NCBI GenBank assembly: GCA_902702965.1
Contig: CACRXP010000010.1
Coordinates: 1,891,962 to 1,955,961 of the forward strand
Length of the DNA: 64,000 nt
Direction of reading: 5' to 3'
DNA from: Spirometra erinaceieuropaei
Taxonomy: Eukaryota; Platyhelminthes; Cestoda; Diphyllobothriidea; Diphyllobothriidae
Part shown: positions 33,479 through 44,624 of the stretch, piece after piece
Layout: every line of letters starts with the position of its first letter
How positions within the stretch are numbered: position 1 is the first letter of the stretch
Program-made: the position numbers and the translations under genes
Notes under the pieces: model-generated
Seen by the model: the letters and a program-made list of their open reading frames with translations, nothing else
What the model was told of the DNA's origin: nothing
Databases searched by the model: none

Positions 33479-34467
33479 GTAAGTGGGCTAACTCATTAAA
33501 TGTCGATCGAAATTCCGAAATGCGTTTTCGTTTGGAAAAGATTAATTAAGTAGCGTTATAAAACTAGTCAGCCTGCAGCATAATTCTCTAGTATTGCGTT
33601 TACCTCAAGACGCCGGCTTACGGAAGAACTTCCCTCGGGTTGCATGCAAAAATTAAACTTTGTAAAAGGGACTACTTAAGTAGCATACTTTTCTCTCATT
33701 GATTTTCGATTCCCCTAAAAGTCCAATTATATTTCATGAAAGAAATGCACAAAAAAATCCATTTTTCTGCTCCTTTGGTATAAAATTACGTCTTATTCCA
33801 ATCGTTTACTTGAACGAATGGTATAATTCAGTTTTCAACAATTTTTCCAATTCCCGAATAATTTTGAATCCGCTCTACCGTTAAACTTGGATCCAGGGTT
33901 TCAAAACTACAAGCCGTATATTTTCGGCGTACGAAAAACCAAACATTTCTCTACTGTTATAAAGAGGAACTATATAGAGTTCATATAATGTAGCTGTGGA
34001 TTTGACTCAAATTATTAAATTTATAAGCCATATTGGTAAATGAAGATACATGACGATTTATGAACTGTAATTACACGGTATTTGAATGTCCCGAAATTAT
34101 AAACTTTTTTAAAGCCGAATTATGTCCCTTCTTCGAGTATAAGATTGGAAGAAGACGTAATCGTCTACCGAATGAGCAAAAGAATAAATATTTTTATGCA
34201 TGTTTTTCATTAAATATAATTGGACATTTAGGGGCATCGAAAATCAATGAGAGACTTTTATGCTACTTAAGCAGTCACTTTTACAAAGTTTAGTTTTTGC
34301 GTGCAGCCGAAAGGAAGTTTTTTCGAAAGCCGGCGTCCTGACATAACCAAAATACTGTAGAATCAGGTTGCAGGCTGACTAGTCTTACAACCTTACTTAA
34401 TTAATCTTTTCCAAACGAAAACACATTTCGTAATTTCGGTAGACATTTAATGAGTTAGCCCACCTAC
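33479..34467. mobile_element. FB-11: complete foldback element
   Basis: Left end GTAAGTGGGCTAACTCATTA, right end AATGAGTTAGCCCACCTAC. The arms are about 33479-33835 and 34110-34467, the spacer about 280 bp in the same orientation as FB-5. Internal blocks are TTGATTTTCGATTCCCCT, GGGGCATCGAAAATCAATGA and TGCAGGCTGACTAGTCTTAC. Roughly 10% arm divergence by eye. Noncoding. Confidence 0.75.
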
Positions 34468-34479
34468 GGTAAGTTTACG

Positions 34480-34855
34480 GTGGCGGAGGATCCGTAGGTT
34501 CTTCCGAAAACTGTCATTAGGGCGTCTGACAAGGAGCGGCACAACTCGAGATTTCTAATTCAGGAGACATACCATCTCCGCATTTGTGCCACAGTTAGTA
34601 GTGCTTTTATTTCTGCACCATTTTGTCAATGTTTTAATCCTTTGTGCTTAGATAATTATTCACTTGCAAGGGTTTGCTGAAGTATGTTAGGAATGTTGGC
34701 TATCATCTGAAGTCATTGGAGTGACTTAGTTTTACCTAAATCCCTTATTTAAGCAGTGGTAGGCCCAAGCACGCAAAAAAATAAACTTAGCGGTTGCAGT
34801 ATATCTTATCAAATTTTCAGTAAAGTGTGAACGAAGGACGGTGTATCTGGCGAAG
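34480..34855. other. Unassigned spacer
   Basis: Nothing recognised. Confidence 0.35.
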
Positions 34856-34859
34856 AAGA

Positions 34860-35005
34860 CGGCCAGCAAGAACAAGGGAGACTGGAATGGTCATTTCTGG
34901 CTTATCAGCCGTCATCGGCGAGCCATGCCCAGCCCAATGCTTGTAACGCCTAACATCTAACCGACAGATCGGAAGATCGAGCCTTAGAGGTCACAAACAC
35001 CTTGC
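34860..35005 (-). mobile_element. SINE-B copy 3, rearranged fragment
   Basis: Contains GGGAGACTGGAATGGTCATT, TCTGGCTTATCAGCCGTCAT and a broken tRNA-like head (CTAACCGACAGATCGG...CGAGCCTTAGAGG). It runs up to the assembly gap. Confidence 0.5.
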
Positions 35006-35017
35006 GTCGAGTGTAAC

Positions 35018-35100
35018 NNNNNNNNNNNNNNNNNNNNNNNNNNNNNNNNNNNNNNNNNNNNNNNNNNNNNNNNNNNNNNNNNNNNNNNNNNNNNNNNNNN
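35018..35100. other. Assembly gap (83 N)
   Basis: Run of N directly after a SINE-B fragment and just before R6. The gap length is probably an estimate. Confidence 0.98.
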
Positions 35101-35104
35101 TTCA

Positions 35105-35482
35105 GGTTGAGGCGATACCATACTTACAGTACAGGTACTAGCCAAAAGTCCTTACACGCGTGTTTCTCCGATTTTCTGCCGCTACATGGTGCAGCTGCGA
35201 GTGGTTCGGCTCGTCAGTGGGTCCTCCAGCATTCTCAGCGCATAAAAGTCTCGGTCTGAGGCTATTGACTTTGAATAGGCTGGCCTTGTCCAACTTCGTA
35301 GATAATTTCTGATGAAATTAATAAGCGACAATTTCTAGAGTGGACCATCTACCAGAAAACACACAAGGGATGCTAAGGGGCTCACTGACGAGCCGAACCC
35401 CTCGCAGCTGTGCCATTCAGCGGCAGAATATAGGCTAAATACGCGTGTATGGGTTTTTGGCTAGTACCTGTGCTGTTGGTAT
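35105..35482. repeat. R6 palindromic repeat, copy 1
   Basis: Two inverted arms of about 120-140 bp. The left contains CAGGTACTAGCCAAAAGTCC, TTCTGCCGCTACATGG, CAGCTGCGAG and GGTTCGGCTCGTCAGTGGG. The right carries the reverse complement of each (CTGACGAGCCGAACCCCTCG, CAGCGGCAGAATATAGG, GGCTAGTACCTGTGC). About 100 bp lie between. Related sequence occurs next to two PLE fragments (40818-40946, 61640-61940), so it may be a PLE terminal or a co-mobilised element. Confidence 0.6.
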
Positions 35483-35489
35483 GGTATCA

Positions 35490-36785
35490 CCTTAATATGC
35501 AGAATAGGAGTATAAAAAAAGTGCTTTCGCGGGTTTAATTTAGGACGGTGGTAGGGCTGCAGGTTAAACCGGAAACCCGCAGTCCACATATATGAATTAC
35601 TTTGCGATTTGTTCCATGTTAGCCAATTTAATTGGCCGGACGGCTGGAAAACTTCACAGTCCGCAATAACCGGTGGAATGCGTTCAATCAACAGAACTTC
35701 AAATACACACGAATGAGAAAGGGTGAGATGCGCACTGTCCGTTTAGTATGACGGTGATTGTTTTGTACTCACAGAATCCTCCGGAAATGGAGAGGGAGTG
35801 CACCGTAAGCATTCAACGGAAAGTGCAAACATGAGTTACGCCAGACATTGTGGAGCAGAGGAAGCTGCTGACAAATGAGTAAAAAAGTGCGCGTAAAAAG
35901 AAATCAATTTTGTGTCTAACAGAGTCCAAAACCAGGTGGGCAGATTCAGTGGACATCTGTGTGGAATAATATTTGCTAAGCAATCCCTAATCATAACTGC
36001 TATTTAATCACTGGGACGAACTGAGCTGTTTTAGTAAATTAGGCTGACGGGGGAAATTCGCGTATCGATCTTTCACGAGCAAAAAGTAATTAAGTACTTA
36101 ACAGGCCTTACAAGTCGCTCTTCTGGCCTGCTTGGTCGAGATTTGTTTGACAAACGGTGGAGGCCGCTTGTGACCGTTCGCACGTCTGCGCTGAATTCCA
36201 AAAGGGCAACTGAGCGTAATTTTGAACAGGAAAGACTTTGCGGAACGCCATCGAAACAAACACACCGACTGGGTTTGACGTCATGTCGTACGTTTACATG
36301 CCTAATTTAGGGCATTGTGATGTGTTTTTTTACTTGGTCAGAGGGTAAAGGCCTAGAGGCTGAGCCTGCATGTCGTCTTTTTTTAAGCAACCATCCTGCA
36401 GCACACAGTTCACTGCACACACACTTCCGACAGGTGATTGACGAAGGCTATCCTCCTAATGACGCGATTCCAGTGTAGTGAAGGATATTCTTTTGCGGAA
36501 ATTATGTTTGCTGGGGAAGCTGCAAACGCTCGAATGAGACGATGCGCTCTAGTGTCAAACCAGAAACTAAGAATTAACCGAAACGCAAACTGCTCTGTTA
36601 AGTCCGCATTTCAATAGAAAGTATCAATAAAACTAGACCAGTTAAATTGCCTAAGATAGAACAACTAGCGAAGTAATTCATACATGTGGAATGCGGGTTT
36701 CCGGTTTAGCCTGCACCCGCGTCATAAATTAAACCAGCGAAAGCACTATTTTTATACTGCTACTCTTCCATTGAATTATATATGT
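35490..36785. other. Unassigned stretch
   Basis: Two segments near 35530-35640 and 36690-36760 share an inverted resemblance: GGTTAAACCGGAAACCCGC (35563) against GCGGGTTTCCGGTTTAGCC (36693), and GAAAGCAC...TTATACTGCTACTC with GAGTATAAAAAAAGTGCTTTC. This suggests a roughly 1.25-kb inverted-repeat element spanning the stretch, with no coding capacity that I recognise. Confidence 0.4.
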
Positions 36786-36789
36786 AGGC

Positions 36790-37470
36790 AGGGAGTATGA
36801 ATAAAGACATGGGAGGCGGGACTGGCCATTTCTGGCTAATTAGCCGTCGTCAGTCAGTCTTAGTCGACCGCATGTTTGCAGGACCGAGGATTTGGATCCG
36901 CAATCTCTAGTCATTTAACTCCGAGATATGCAAACCCTGAGGCTCGGTCCAGTGGCCTGTTGGTTAGACGTTTAACGTCTCTGACAGCTGAGCCACGGGC
37001 TCGTCGTTCTGTCGATTGCGATCGGATATATACAGTAGTCGCGACTCGAGCCTCGGGAGTTGCTTATCTCGGGGCTCGATTTGGTTGGTTGACGACGGCT
37101 AATGGCTATTCCGGTCCCCCTTGTCTTTGTGGGTAATTTCATTCTGGCTATATCACGCGTCGCTATGCGGCTGCCGAGTGTGCTCGAGAGAGAGCGCCCC
37201 AACGCACGAAGGGAGGAGTGAGTTCCGTAAAGCGATCGGTGAGCTCCCCACTATCATTGCACATACCTATAGTAACCGTCAAGACAACTAGTCCATGGCT
37301 CAGTGGTTAGGGCGATAGAGCTCTAGCCAACAGACCGCGAAATCGAGCCTTTAGGGTTTGTAAAACCGGGAATTGGGTATGACTGTCTGACGATGGCCAT
37401 TAAGTCATTCCAATCTTCCTTTTCGTTCTGCGGCTGCTGGCGGGTCTCGAGATTGGGCCCCAAGACATGA
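36790..37470. mobile_element. SINE-B cluster: minus copy, plus tail, then plus copy
   Basis: 36790-37060 is a minus copy with head GAGCCACGGGCTCG. 37085-37255 is the 3' part of a plus copy (GACGACGGCTAATGG; CCCTTGTCTTTGTGGG; CTCGAGAGAGAG; GTGAGTTCCGTAAAGCGATC; GGTGAGC). It is joined head to tail to a further plus copy at 37258-37470 (CATGGCTCAGTGGTTAGGG; ATCGAGCC). The run supports a tandem or dimeric unit. Confidence 0.6.
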
Positions 37471-37599
37471 AACGGAAGGAATGTGTGCCGTTACGCAGTC
37501 GACCAGCGCTCCCCTACCGGCTACACCGTAAATGCGCTAGACTAACATGGGAGCTCCATCTGAGTCCGGGAGGCATTTTCGGGAATGTCTAACCATTTG

Positions 37600-37823
37600 T
37601 TGGCACACGCCGTGCCACTTGGCATCCTGGTCAGTTCAGGTGAATTTGTCTTGACACCGGGCCCGTTTGGGGGCGGAGAGGATACGGTAGATGCAGTGCA
37701 AATTTCCTATCACTTTTGATTGACTCACGCCCAGATCACCGTCCTTGCTGTCATCCTGCTGTGAAACACACGGTGGAGTTCGTCGGTAACGACAATCGAG
37801 CCGTCCTGTGTGTGTATATCGTA
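37600..37823 (+). repeat. R3 dispersed repeat
   Basis: Carries GCACACGCCGTGCCACTTGG, TTGTCTTGACACCGGGCCC, GAGAGGATACGGTAGATGC, TTGACTCACGCCCAGATCACC, ACACACGGTGGAGTTCGTCG and GTCCTGTGTGTGTATA, collinear with the other copies. Abuts FB-12. Confidence 0.55.
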
Positions 37824-38816
37824 CAGTGGGTGACCGGTCTCATTCAATGGTGAGTGGAATTCTGAAATACGCTTTTGATTAAGAAGGATTTCTTAGGCGC
37901 GGTTGTAATACTGGTTATCTTGCGGCATAATCCTATAATATCACGGACTCGGCAGGATGTCAGCTTTTGAATGCACTACTTGCCAGCCGCCTGTAGAAAC
38001 GGGACTCGGTAAAAAATGACTACGTATTTAGCATGCATTTTCCCCACTGATTTTCGGTGGTCTTGCAAATTCAAATGTATTTCATAGGAAGTACGAACAA
38101 ATTAAGCTTTATTTCAGTCATTTGATAGAGAATCACGCCATATTTATGTTTTATACTTGAAGACGGAGTATGATTAGTTTTAAAAAAGTTTTTAATTGTG
38201 AGATGTTTTAAGACCGCGCAATGTCCATTCATATAGCATTGTAACTATCCGTTTGCAACTGCTTCTTGTGAAATGTACAACATAGTCCGTATCCGTTGTA
38301 AAATTTTGTGGATTGATTATAGTATATTTTTGGAGGCATACAAGAATACATGATCTTCCTTACGCGGAAGGTATGCACCATGTATACTAAAGTCACTAGG
38401 CACTAATGCAACGGCTGATCAGTCTCCAAATTATTCGGCAATTAGAAAACGATTTATAAACCTAACTATAATCCTTATTTGAATGTAAAATATGAAGTTG
38501 ACATGATTATCTATCAAACGAATGAAAGAAAGAATATTTATGTTCATGTTTTTTATAAAATCCATTTTAATTCATAAGACCATCGAAAATCAGTTTGGGA
38601 AATGCATGCTATATAAGTGGTCATTGTATACCGAGTACGGTTTCTACAGGAGATTGTAAAGCAATGCATTCAAATACCGACATCCCGCGAGTCCGAAATA
38701 TTGTAGGATTATGCCGCAGGATAATCAGTATTACAACCCCGCCTAAGTTGTCCTTCCTAAAATAAAACGCATTTCTGAATTTCAGTAAACGCTTCATAAG
38801 ATCGGTTACTCACCGT
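37824..38816. mobile_element. FB-12: complete foldback element, GTGACCGGTCTC group
   Basis: The left end CAGTGGGTGACCGGTCTC and the right end GATCGGTTACTCACCGTA are inverted partners. Arms are about 37824-38165 and 38480-38816 around a spacer carrying TGTCCATTCATATAGC and the CTCCAAATTATTCGGC block. Arms are clearly diverged, so it is an older copy. Confidence 0.7.
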
Positions 38817-39087
38817 AATTACGTTCGCTGATCGGGTTAGGGAAATTTTCGGCCCGTCGTGTTGTGGGACCCGATCTAGGGTTCTGTTGGACACCGCATA
38901 GCAATTAGTAGCATAGGCAGGAGGAGACTACCGGCAGAGACTGCGGAAGGGGCGGGGTGCCATATTCTAGGTTTTTAGTCGTCATCAGCCAGCCAAGACC
39001 AACGGTAGGTTTTTTGTCCCTGTCTTTGTTGGTAATCTCATCCTGCTGGTCGCTATCCAGTTGAACGTGTTAATATAGATGAAGTCT

Positions 39088-40390
39088 ATATATATATAGT
39101 CGAAACAATAAACTACCTTTGTGACGTTATCCGCGACACGAACTACCCGTTAGGCATGCCGTTGGAGACGCTGAAAGAACTGCTGACATGGTGCACGCAA
39201 AACGTCCAGTTTCTCTGCAAGGGTCAATTGTACAGGCAAATAGACGGCGTAGCGATGGGCTCACCGCTCGGCCCATTCCTCGCAAATATCTTCATGGGCA
39301 AAGTCGATATGACAAGTTTACAAGACACCATTAATGACCTCAGCTTCTACGGTCGGTACGTGGACGATATTTTCTGCCTGACGGATGTTACCACCGACAC
39401 AGACGTCCTGATTCAAAAATGCAACAATTCACACCCCTCACTAACGTCCTCTGCAGAGTTTGAGGCAAACAATGAAATCGCGTTCCTCGACGTTCTTCTG
39501 CACAGACAAGAGGATGGGTCTATCCAACGTAGGGTATTCCGAAAGAAAACCTGGACGGGACAATGCATTAATTTTCACAGTTTTGTTCCCCTTAACATTA
39601 AACGCAATTTGGTCCAGGCATTGGCAGCTAGAGTGCGACGTATCTGCTCTCCTAAGACTGCGGAGGCAGAGCTCCAGCAACTGCGAGATAAACTCCAAGA
39701 AAACGGATATCCAGGAAGATTTATCCTCCGAAATATTGGGGAGCGCACTGCAAAGCCTACCATGGCAACTGCAGAAAAGAAGGACTTATTTATAAAACTG
39801 CCTTTTCTGGGGGACGCAGCAAGTGAACTAGTAAAAGACGTCTAAAGACAGCGATCACTAGCGCTTTCCACGCGGCGAACTTACGTGAGTGTTTCACTAA
39901 CTCTCCCGTCCTATGCTTGGGAGGTAAAGACCAACTCCCGTTGCAGACCACATTGTGTATTTATTCATTCACTTGCTCCTGTAGAGCGGGATACATTGGC
40001 CGTACAACGAGGCGCTTGGAAAAGAGAGTACGTTAACACATACCGGCCTGGCTAGGCAAAGGTGAGAAGAAATCGATCTCGAGTTCTATTCTCACACATC
40101 TTGTCGATGCGAATCATCGAGTCGATGCCAAAGAAGCTTTTCAGATTGTCTACCGGACACCAGCAAGCTTCTCCAGAGGCCTACGCCAACGGGTGCTAGC
40201 TACAGCCGAGGCAGTGGCTATACGGCTAGCCAATCCAGTGCTATGCTGTCAGAAGACTCTGACACAGGCACTCTGTCTTCCGTGGCCAACGCCGACCCCA
40301 ACGTCGCCCCAATCTCCTGATGGCAGAGTGTGTGCACAAGGTACGCGACGTACTCACAGCCTGTGTCCCCCCTCTCCCTCGCCCCCTTAA
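39088..40390 (+). pseudogene. Penelope-like element: reverse transcriptase and GIY-YIG endonuclease, 5' truncated
   Basis: PLEs carry a telomerase-like reverse transcriptase fused to a GIY-YIG nuclease. The first frame (39090-39845) reads VETINYLCDVIRDTNYPLG, then IDGVAMGSPLGPFLANIFMG (RT motif B), YGRYVDDIFCL (the catalytic YVDD of motif C), NNEIAFLDVLLHR and a thumb region ending LQENGYPGRFILRN. A shift of one frame at about 39842 brings in the nuclease: LPLQTTLCIYSFTCSCRAGY then IGRTTRRLEKRVR, with GIY-YIG-like CIYSF...GYIGRTTRR. A TAA at 40034-40036 stands where Glu is expected (VR-stop-H, usually REH). The frame then continues to 40390. The 5' half of the RT is missing; the break coincides with a TATATA microsatellite. 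A hammerhead ribozyme follows at 40527. Only two lesions in the surviving part suggest a fairly young copy. Confidence 0.85.
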
Positions 40391-40526
40391 CCCAATGACC
40401 ACGACACGCCGACCACGCCATAGCACGCCTCGTCATGCGAGTGGCGTGGGAACGATGGATGTTTATTGTCCCCGAATCACTTGTAAGTCATGTAATTCGC
40501 ATAACTTAAACTTCTTTGTAACCGTT

Positions 40527-40566
40527 TTGGCCTGATGAAGAGTTACTGAAAACACGTGTTCGCCAA
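40527..40566 (+). ncRNA. Hammerhead ribozyme, type I, downstream of PLE
   Basis: All core elements are present. Stem I is TTGGC (40527-40531) with GCCAA (40562-40566), 5 bp. CTGATGA is at 40532-40538. A short stem II follows (AG/CU around AGTTA, 40539-40547), then GAA (40548-40550). Stem III is from AACACGTGTT (40551-40560), with the required A15.1/T16.1 closing pair. C17 is 40561, so cleavage would fall after 40561. AACACGTGTT is self-complementary, so it can close as AAC/GTT with an ACGT loop or dimerise. The motif lies about 140 bp after the endonuclease stop, where PLE hammerheads are expected. Not tested experimentally. Confidence 0.75.
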
Positions 40567-40574
40567 TCTGACTT

Positions 40575-40725
40575 TTCAATATATATATGTATATATATCG
40601 ATATGCGTAAAGATTCGAGGTCCAGTCATTTATGGATTCATGAATTCGCCCTCTCTTTTTCTTCGTCTTCTTCGGGAGATGATGAACGCGATATATATAT
40701 GTAAAAATATATATGTATAAAGTCA
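40575..40725. repeat. AT microsatellite region
   Basis: Two TATATATATG/TATATATATCG clusters (about 40580-40602 and 40691-40722) immediately downstream of the hammerhead; similar tracts occur 5' of the PLE at about 39088-39100 and at 40955-40970. Confidence 0.7.
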
Positions 40726-40817
40726 TGTCCCGCAGATTTAACTCCATTTCCTGCACTGAGTAATTTCTGAAATTATTCACCCGATTATTCTCAGGGAGTT
40801 CATATACCCGAAACCGC

Positions 40818-40946
40818 TAGAGAACGCTGGGGGTCCCACTGAAGAGCCGAACCCCTCGCAGCCGTGTCACGCAGCGGCAGAATATCAGCGAAATACGTGT
40901 CTGGGCTTTTAGCAAGTATCTATGTCGTGAATACGATATAATACCT
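40818..40946. repeat. R6 palindromic repeat, single arm
   Basis: GGTCCCACTGAAGAGCCGAA, CCCTCGCAGCCGTGTC, CAGCGGCAGAATATCAG and TTTTAGCAAGTATCTATGTC match the right arm of R6 copy 1. No opposite arm found nearby. Confidence 0.55.
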
Positions 40947-40999
40947 TTACCATATACATATATATGTGTGCATACATACGGACTGGGTCTGGAGATGAT

Positions 41000-43900
41000 C
41001 GGAATCATCCTCAGACCATTGGCAAATTAGCAGAAATACTATATTCGTCATCGTCTACAGCTCAGGAGCACCTTCAACAGACGGGAAAGTTAAGCAGACA
41101 AGGTGTTTGGGTTCCATGCTAACTTTCAATAGGAAGAAAAAATTTGCGTTCCAAAATCCGTAGAGCTTTGCTGAACAAACAGGCAAATCACCACTTAACA
41201 AAAGCTACGAACACCAATGGTTTTCCACAGGCCGGACGTCACTTCCTACGCCGAAATCAGGCCCACACTCCGTGAAGATCATGCTGTGTGTTAAGTGGAG
41301 TATGGAAGGCATACTCCACTTTGGGCTACTCTAAGGAGATCAAACCGTGACCACAGGCGCCTACCGCCAACAATTTAGACATTTAAACTAAGTCCTTTTC
41401 AATAAAATCACAACACTAGTCAATGGAAAAAGTGTCATTCTGTCGCATAACAACGCATTCAGACCGGCAGACATAAAACAATGTCCGAAATTTAGAGTGG
41501 GAACTTTTGTCTTATCTGCCCTAATTATCTGATTGCGCCCCAACTAATTGTCATTTGTCCATTTCTCCGCGACCTATTCTGGGCGGAGACTTTTTGAAAT
41601 ATCCATGAGATCAAAACTGAGGTCTGAGAATTCATTGCATCAAAGCGGGATTCACATTTAATGGAGGGTATTGCGACCTTACATTTAAGTTGGGCAACAG
41701 TGATTGAGAACAATGGCGGTTATATAACTGATCAAAAAATAAACCGTATTCAGTAAAATATGTTCTTTGTCATTTATTAAGAGAGCAAAATTACTTTTCG
41801 GCATCCCTAATTCCAACAAACTTTCTTTCAAGTTCAATAATTCATATGACATTCTACAGCTCCACTGAACACTTATCCCGTTTTTTAATGCTTATTCAGT
41901 GCTTTCGCAGAAAAGTATACGAAGTCCGGCGTATATTCTCCTCTTTATTCAAAATAGAAGAACCCTCCAAATGTCTAACATCTTACTATGTTTTGTTTCT
42001 GTTGGACCGGGCTCACAGGCAGTTGTTATCAAAACATTTGATACAAGTATCAGAAATAAATCGTCAGCCTTCAATCAGCTCGTCGGTTAGCGCTCTGACG
42101 AACGAGGTGATCATCAGACCGAAGTTGCCGCGTCTGCATATTTAACCGTTTGTAAAAGTGAAGTGCCAGTCAATCGGTAAGTCCAAAGGATCCAGATTCC
42201 AGTGCCTAAAGTCGTGATCGACTGCTTGGTTTTTCATATCGACAAGTGGTTAAGAGCTGGACGCGAGGCGTTTCCCGTTCTCCCTTTGATTTAATTTACC
42301 CCGGTGAGATTATCCCCTGCAATGTTTCGGTATTCCAATTTTACCCAAATTCAACAGTTTTGAACACTCAGTAGTCAAAACTGATTGTTTTCTGATGTCC
42401 AGCATTGTTTACATTCGTTTGTCCGGTTGATGTCTTATGTGCCGTTTAAAACTGTTGTCGAGGCAGTCAAAAGCTGTGTTTTAAAAAGCGATATCACTTA
42501 ACTGTTATACCATTTCCCTTTTTCACTGGTTTCACACATAAGACGGATCAAGTTAGTTGTTTATCCTCAATTCTAGCGTGCTAGGCGGGTGCTGTGGGTT
42601 AGACATTTTCCCTCGGGCATTTTCTTCTGTAAGCACATACAAGGCGACTTTGAGTATGTGAAGTCCTAAAGCCGACACATAAGAACACTTAAAACTAAAG
42701 AAGAGCATTATGAGTCCTGTTAATAAACCGACCTCAACCGGAAATAGTACATCATCCGCACTATCGTACAAAGAGTAGACGAGAAGGGAAAATTAATCCA
42801 GAAAGACTATTTGTCATTTGAATTTGACGGAGAATTGTGTCGGGTGATCAATCAACCGCGCGAGGTCAAACAAGGGATGCGCCGTCAATGCGACTCTGAC
42901 ATTAGATGGGGCGATTTCAGCAAAGAGCCCAGAGGTCTTTGACTGCATTTTTCAAACGAGCCCATTATCGTGAATTTAGATTAAGCTATTGAAGTACAGA
43001 CCGGTGATATTGAACAATTCTCTCAGTCGATAGGGCTCCCTTTCATATGGTGTAGGACGCAAAATTCGTCTAGGGATCGTATGGCAAGAGTTTTGTGGCG
43101 GAAGAGAACTTCACCTAACGTCAATTCTGCTGAAGTACTTGCTTAAAATTAAAGACTCCTATTTGTCGCTGGTTTGCCAATGAGGATAAAAGTGCTGACT
43201 GATTTGCCTGAAAAGACTATGCAAGGACTATTCATAAAGCAAATTAGGGTTATTTTCGACTGCCTTCCGATCTTTCGCGGATCATGACCTTGCATTGTTT
43301 TTTCCGTTTAATTTTAGCACTCCTTATAAAACAAGTGATTTCTGACGCACCAGATGCCACTTACTAGTCCTTAGTGATGAACAGGCTGTTTCCTTAATTT
43401 AAGTGGATACCCTTTTGACTACTCGTCCTTTGGCTTACTGAAATATAGGCCCCTTTTTCCGTTCGACAACATTTCCTTTAAGGGAACCGCTTATTTACAA
43501 ACAACAGACAGGAAAGACACAGATGATGAATAGCTCTGAAAGGCTTCAACCGAAAAGTTGTGTGTACCCTCTCCATGTCTATCCCTTAACAGGTCTGTCA
43601 AAATGTCGACTTATCAATCTTACACTTTGGGTTAGAAGGTTCCGGCTATGTGTCAACAGACCAATCAGATCTGAGTTCCAAATTTTGGACCTGTAGGAAG
43701 AGTTTTAGGACAAGGCTGACTGGTGATAACAAATAACGCAGAAATGATCATTCTACGCTTCCTGTTCTCGCCATAAATTTTAAGCTTACTGTGTGCGAAC
43801 GATTTTGCAGGCTACCGTGAGAGATTTGGATCGGGGCTCCAAATCCGGCTGTTACAGAACGTAACTTTCACGTGACTGGGAGGAAAAAACTAAAAATATT

Positions 43901-44560
43901 CATGAAAAAGGATAAGTTTACTCTCACAGGTATTTCGCCGTTAGGAAGTATAGACCCCATCCAAGGAAATATCTGCTTTTCTTTAAATTGTTTTGAACTA
44001 TTCCCTCAATAGTGTCCTGTGTAACATGGGGCGCATAGCCCGCAAACAAACCTTGGATGCGGGGGCGGGCGGCTCGTGCTCTATAAAGGTTTTACTGCGC
44101 AACTCCTGAACTTTAATTAGATAGTACACGAACTGTGTTTCCGTATTTTATCAGGCGATTACTTTCATCAGTTAAGAGAGTGTGGCAAAATTATGTAGGA
44201 TTTTTAGACAATTTTGAAAGCTCCTGGCATTACTGAGAGTTCATTTAAATCCCTATGAACGCTGGGCTAATTGCAATAGGTAAATACCCCACGCTGCATT
44301 AACAAATAAGCGCCTAAACGCTGCAGCGCTGATGGCAACACCATGTGTGTATGCAGTAATTCAAAAAACCCCCGCGCAACTGTGAAGTACATTCATAGTT
44401 CATTGCCAGACAAAACGCCGTTTAACTGCGCAAATATTTGCGCCTCAGGCCAGACAGTGCGGAACAAGTGGCGTGGCACAGGTGGCGCGTAGTGGTGCTG
44501 CGTTAGGGCTCTCAACTGCTGTAGTTTACAGCATCTCAGCACCGGCCTCACACACCCGCG
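41000..44560. other. Unassigned 3.5-kb stretch
   Basis: The longest segment with no recognised repeat or coding region. Open frames are short (up to about 99 codons at 41846-42145 plus) and show no motif. The last 120 bp become GC-rich towards the minisatellite. Confidence 0.4.
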
Positions 44561-44624
44561 TGTAGAGCCCGCTCTCCGCGCTTATGCAGATCGCCACGGC
44601 TACCGTCGACGCGCCTCGCCTCAC

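Noticed and set aside
35380..35410. CTGACGAGCCGAAC in R6 as a third hammerhead
   Set aside because: CTGACGAGC is followed directly by CGAAC with no room for stem II, and stem III and the cleavage triplet do not fit.
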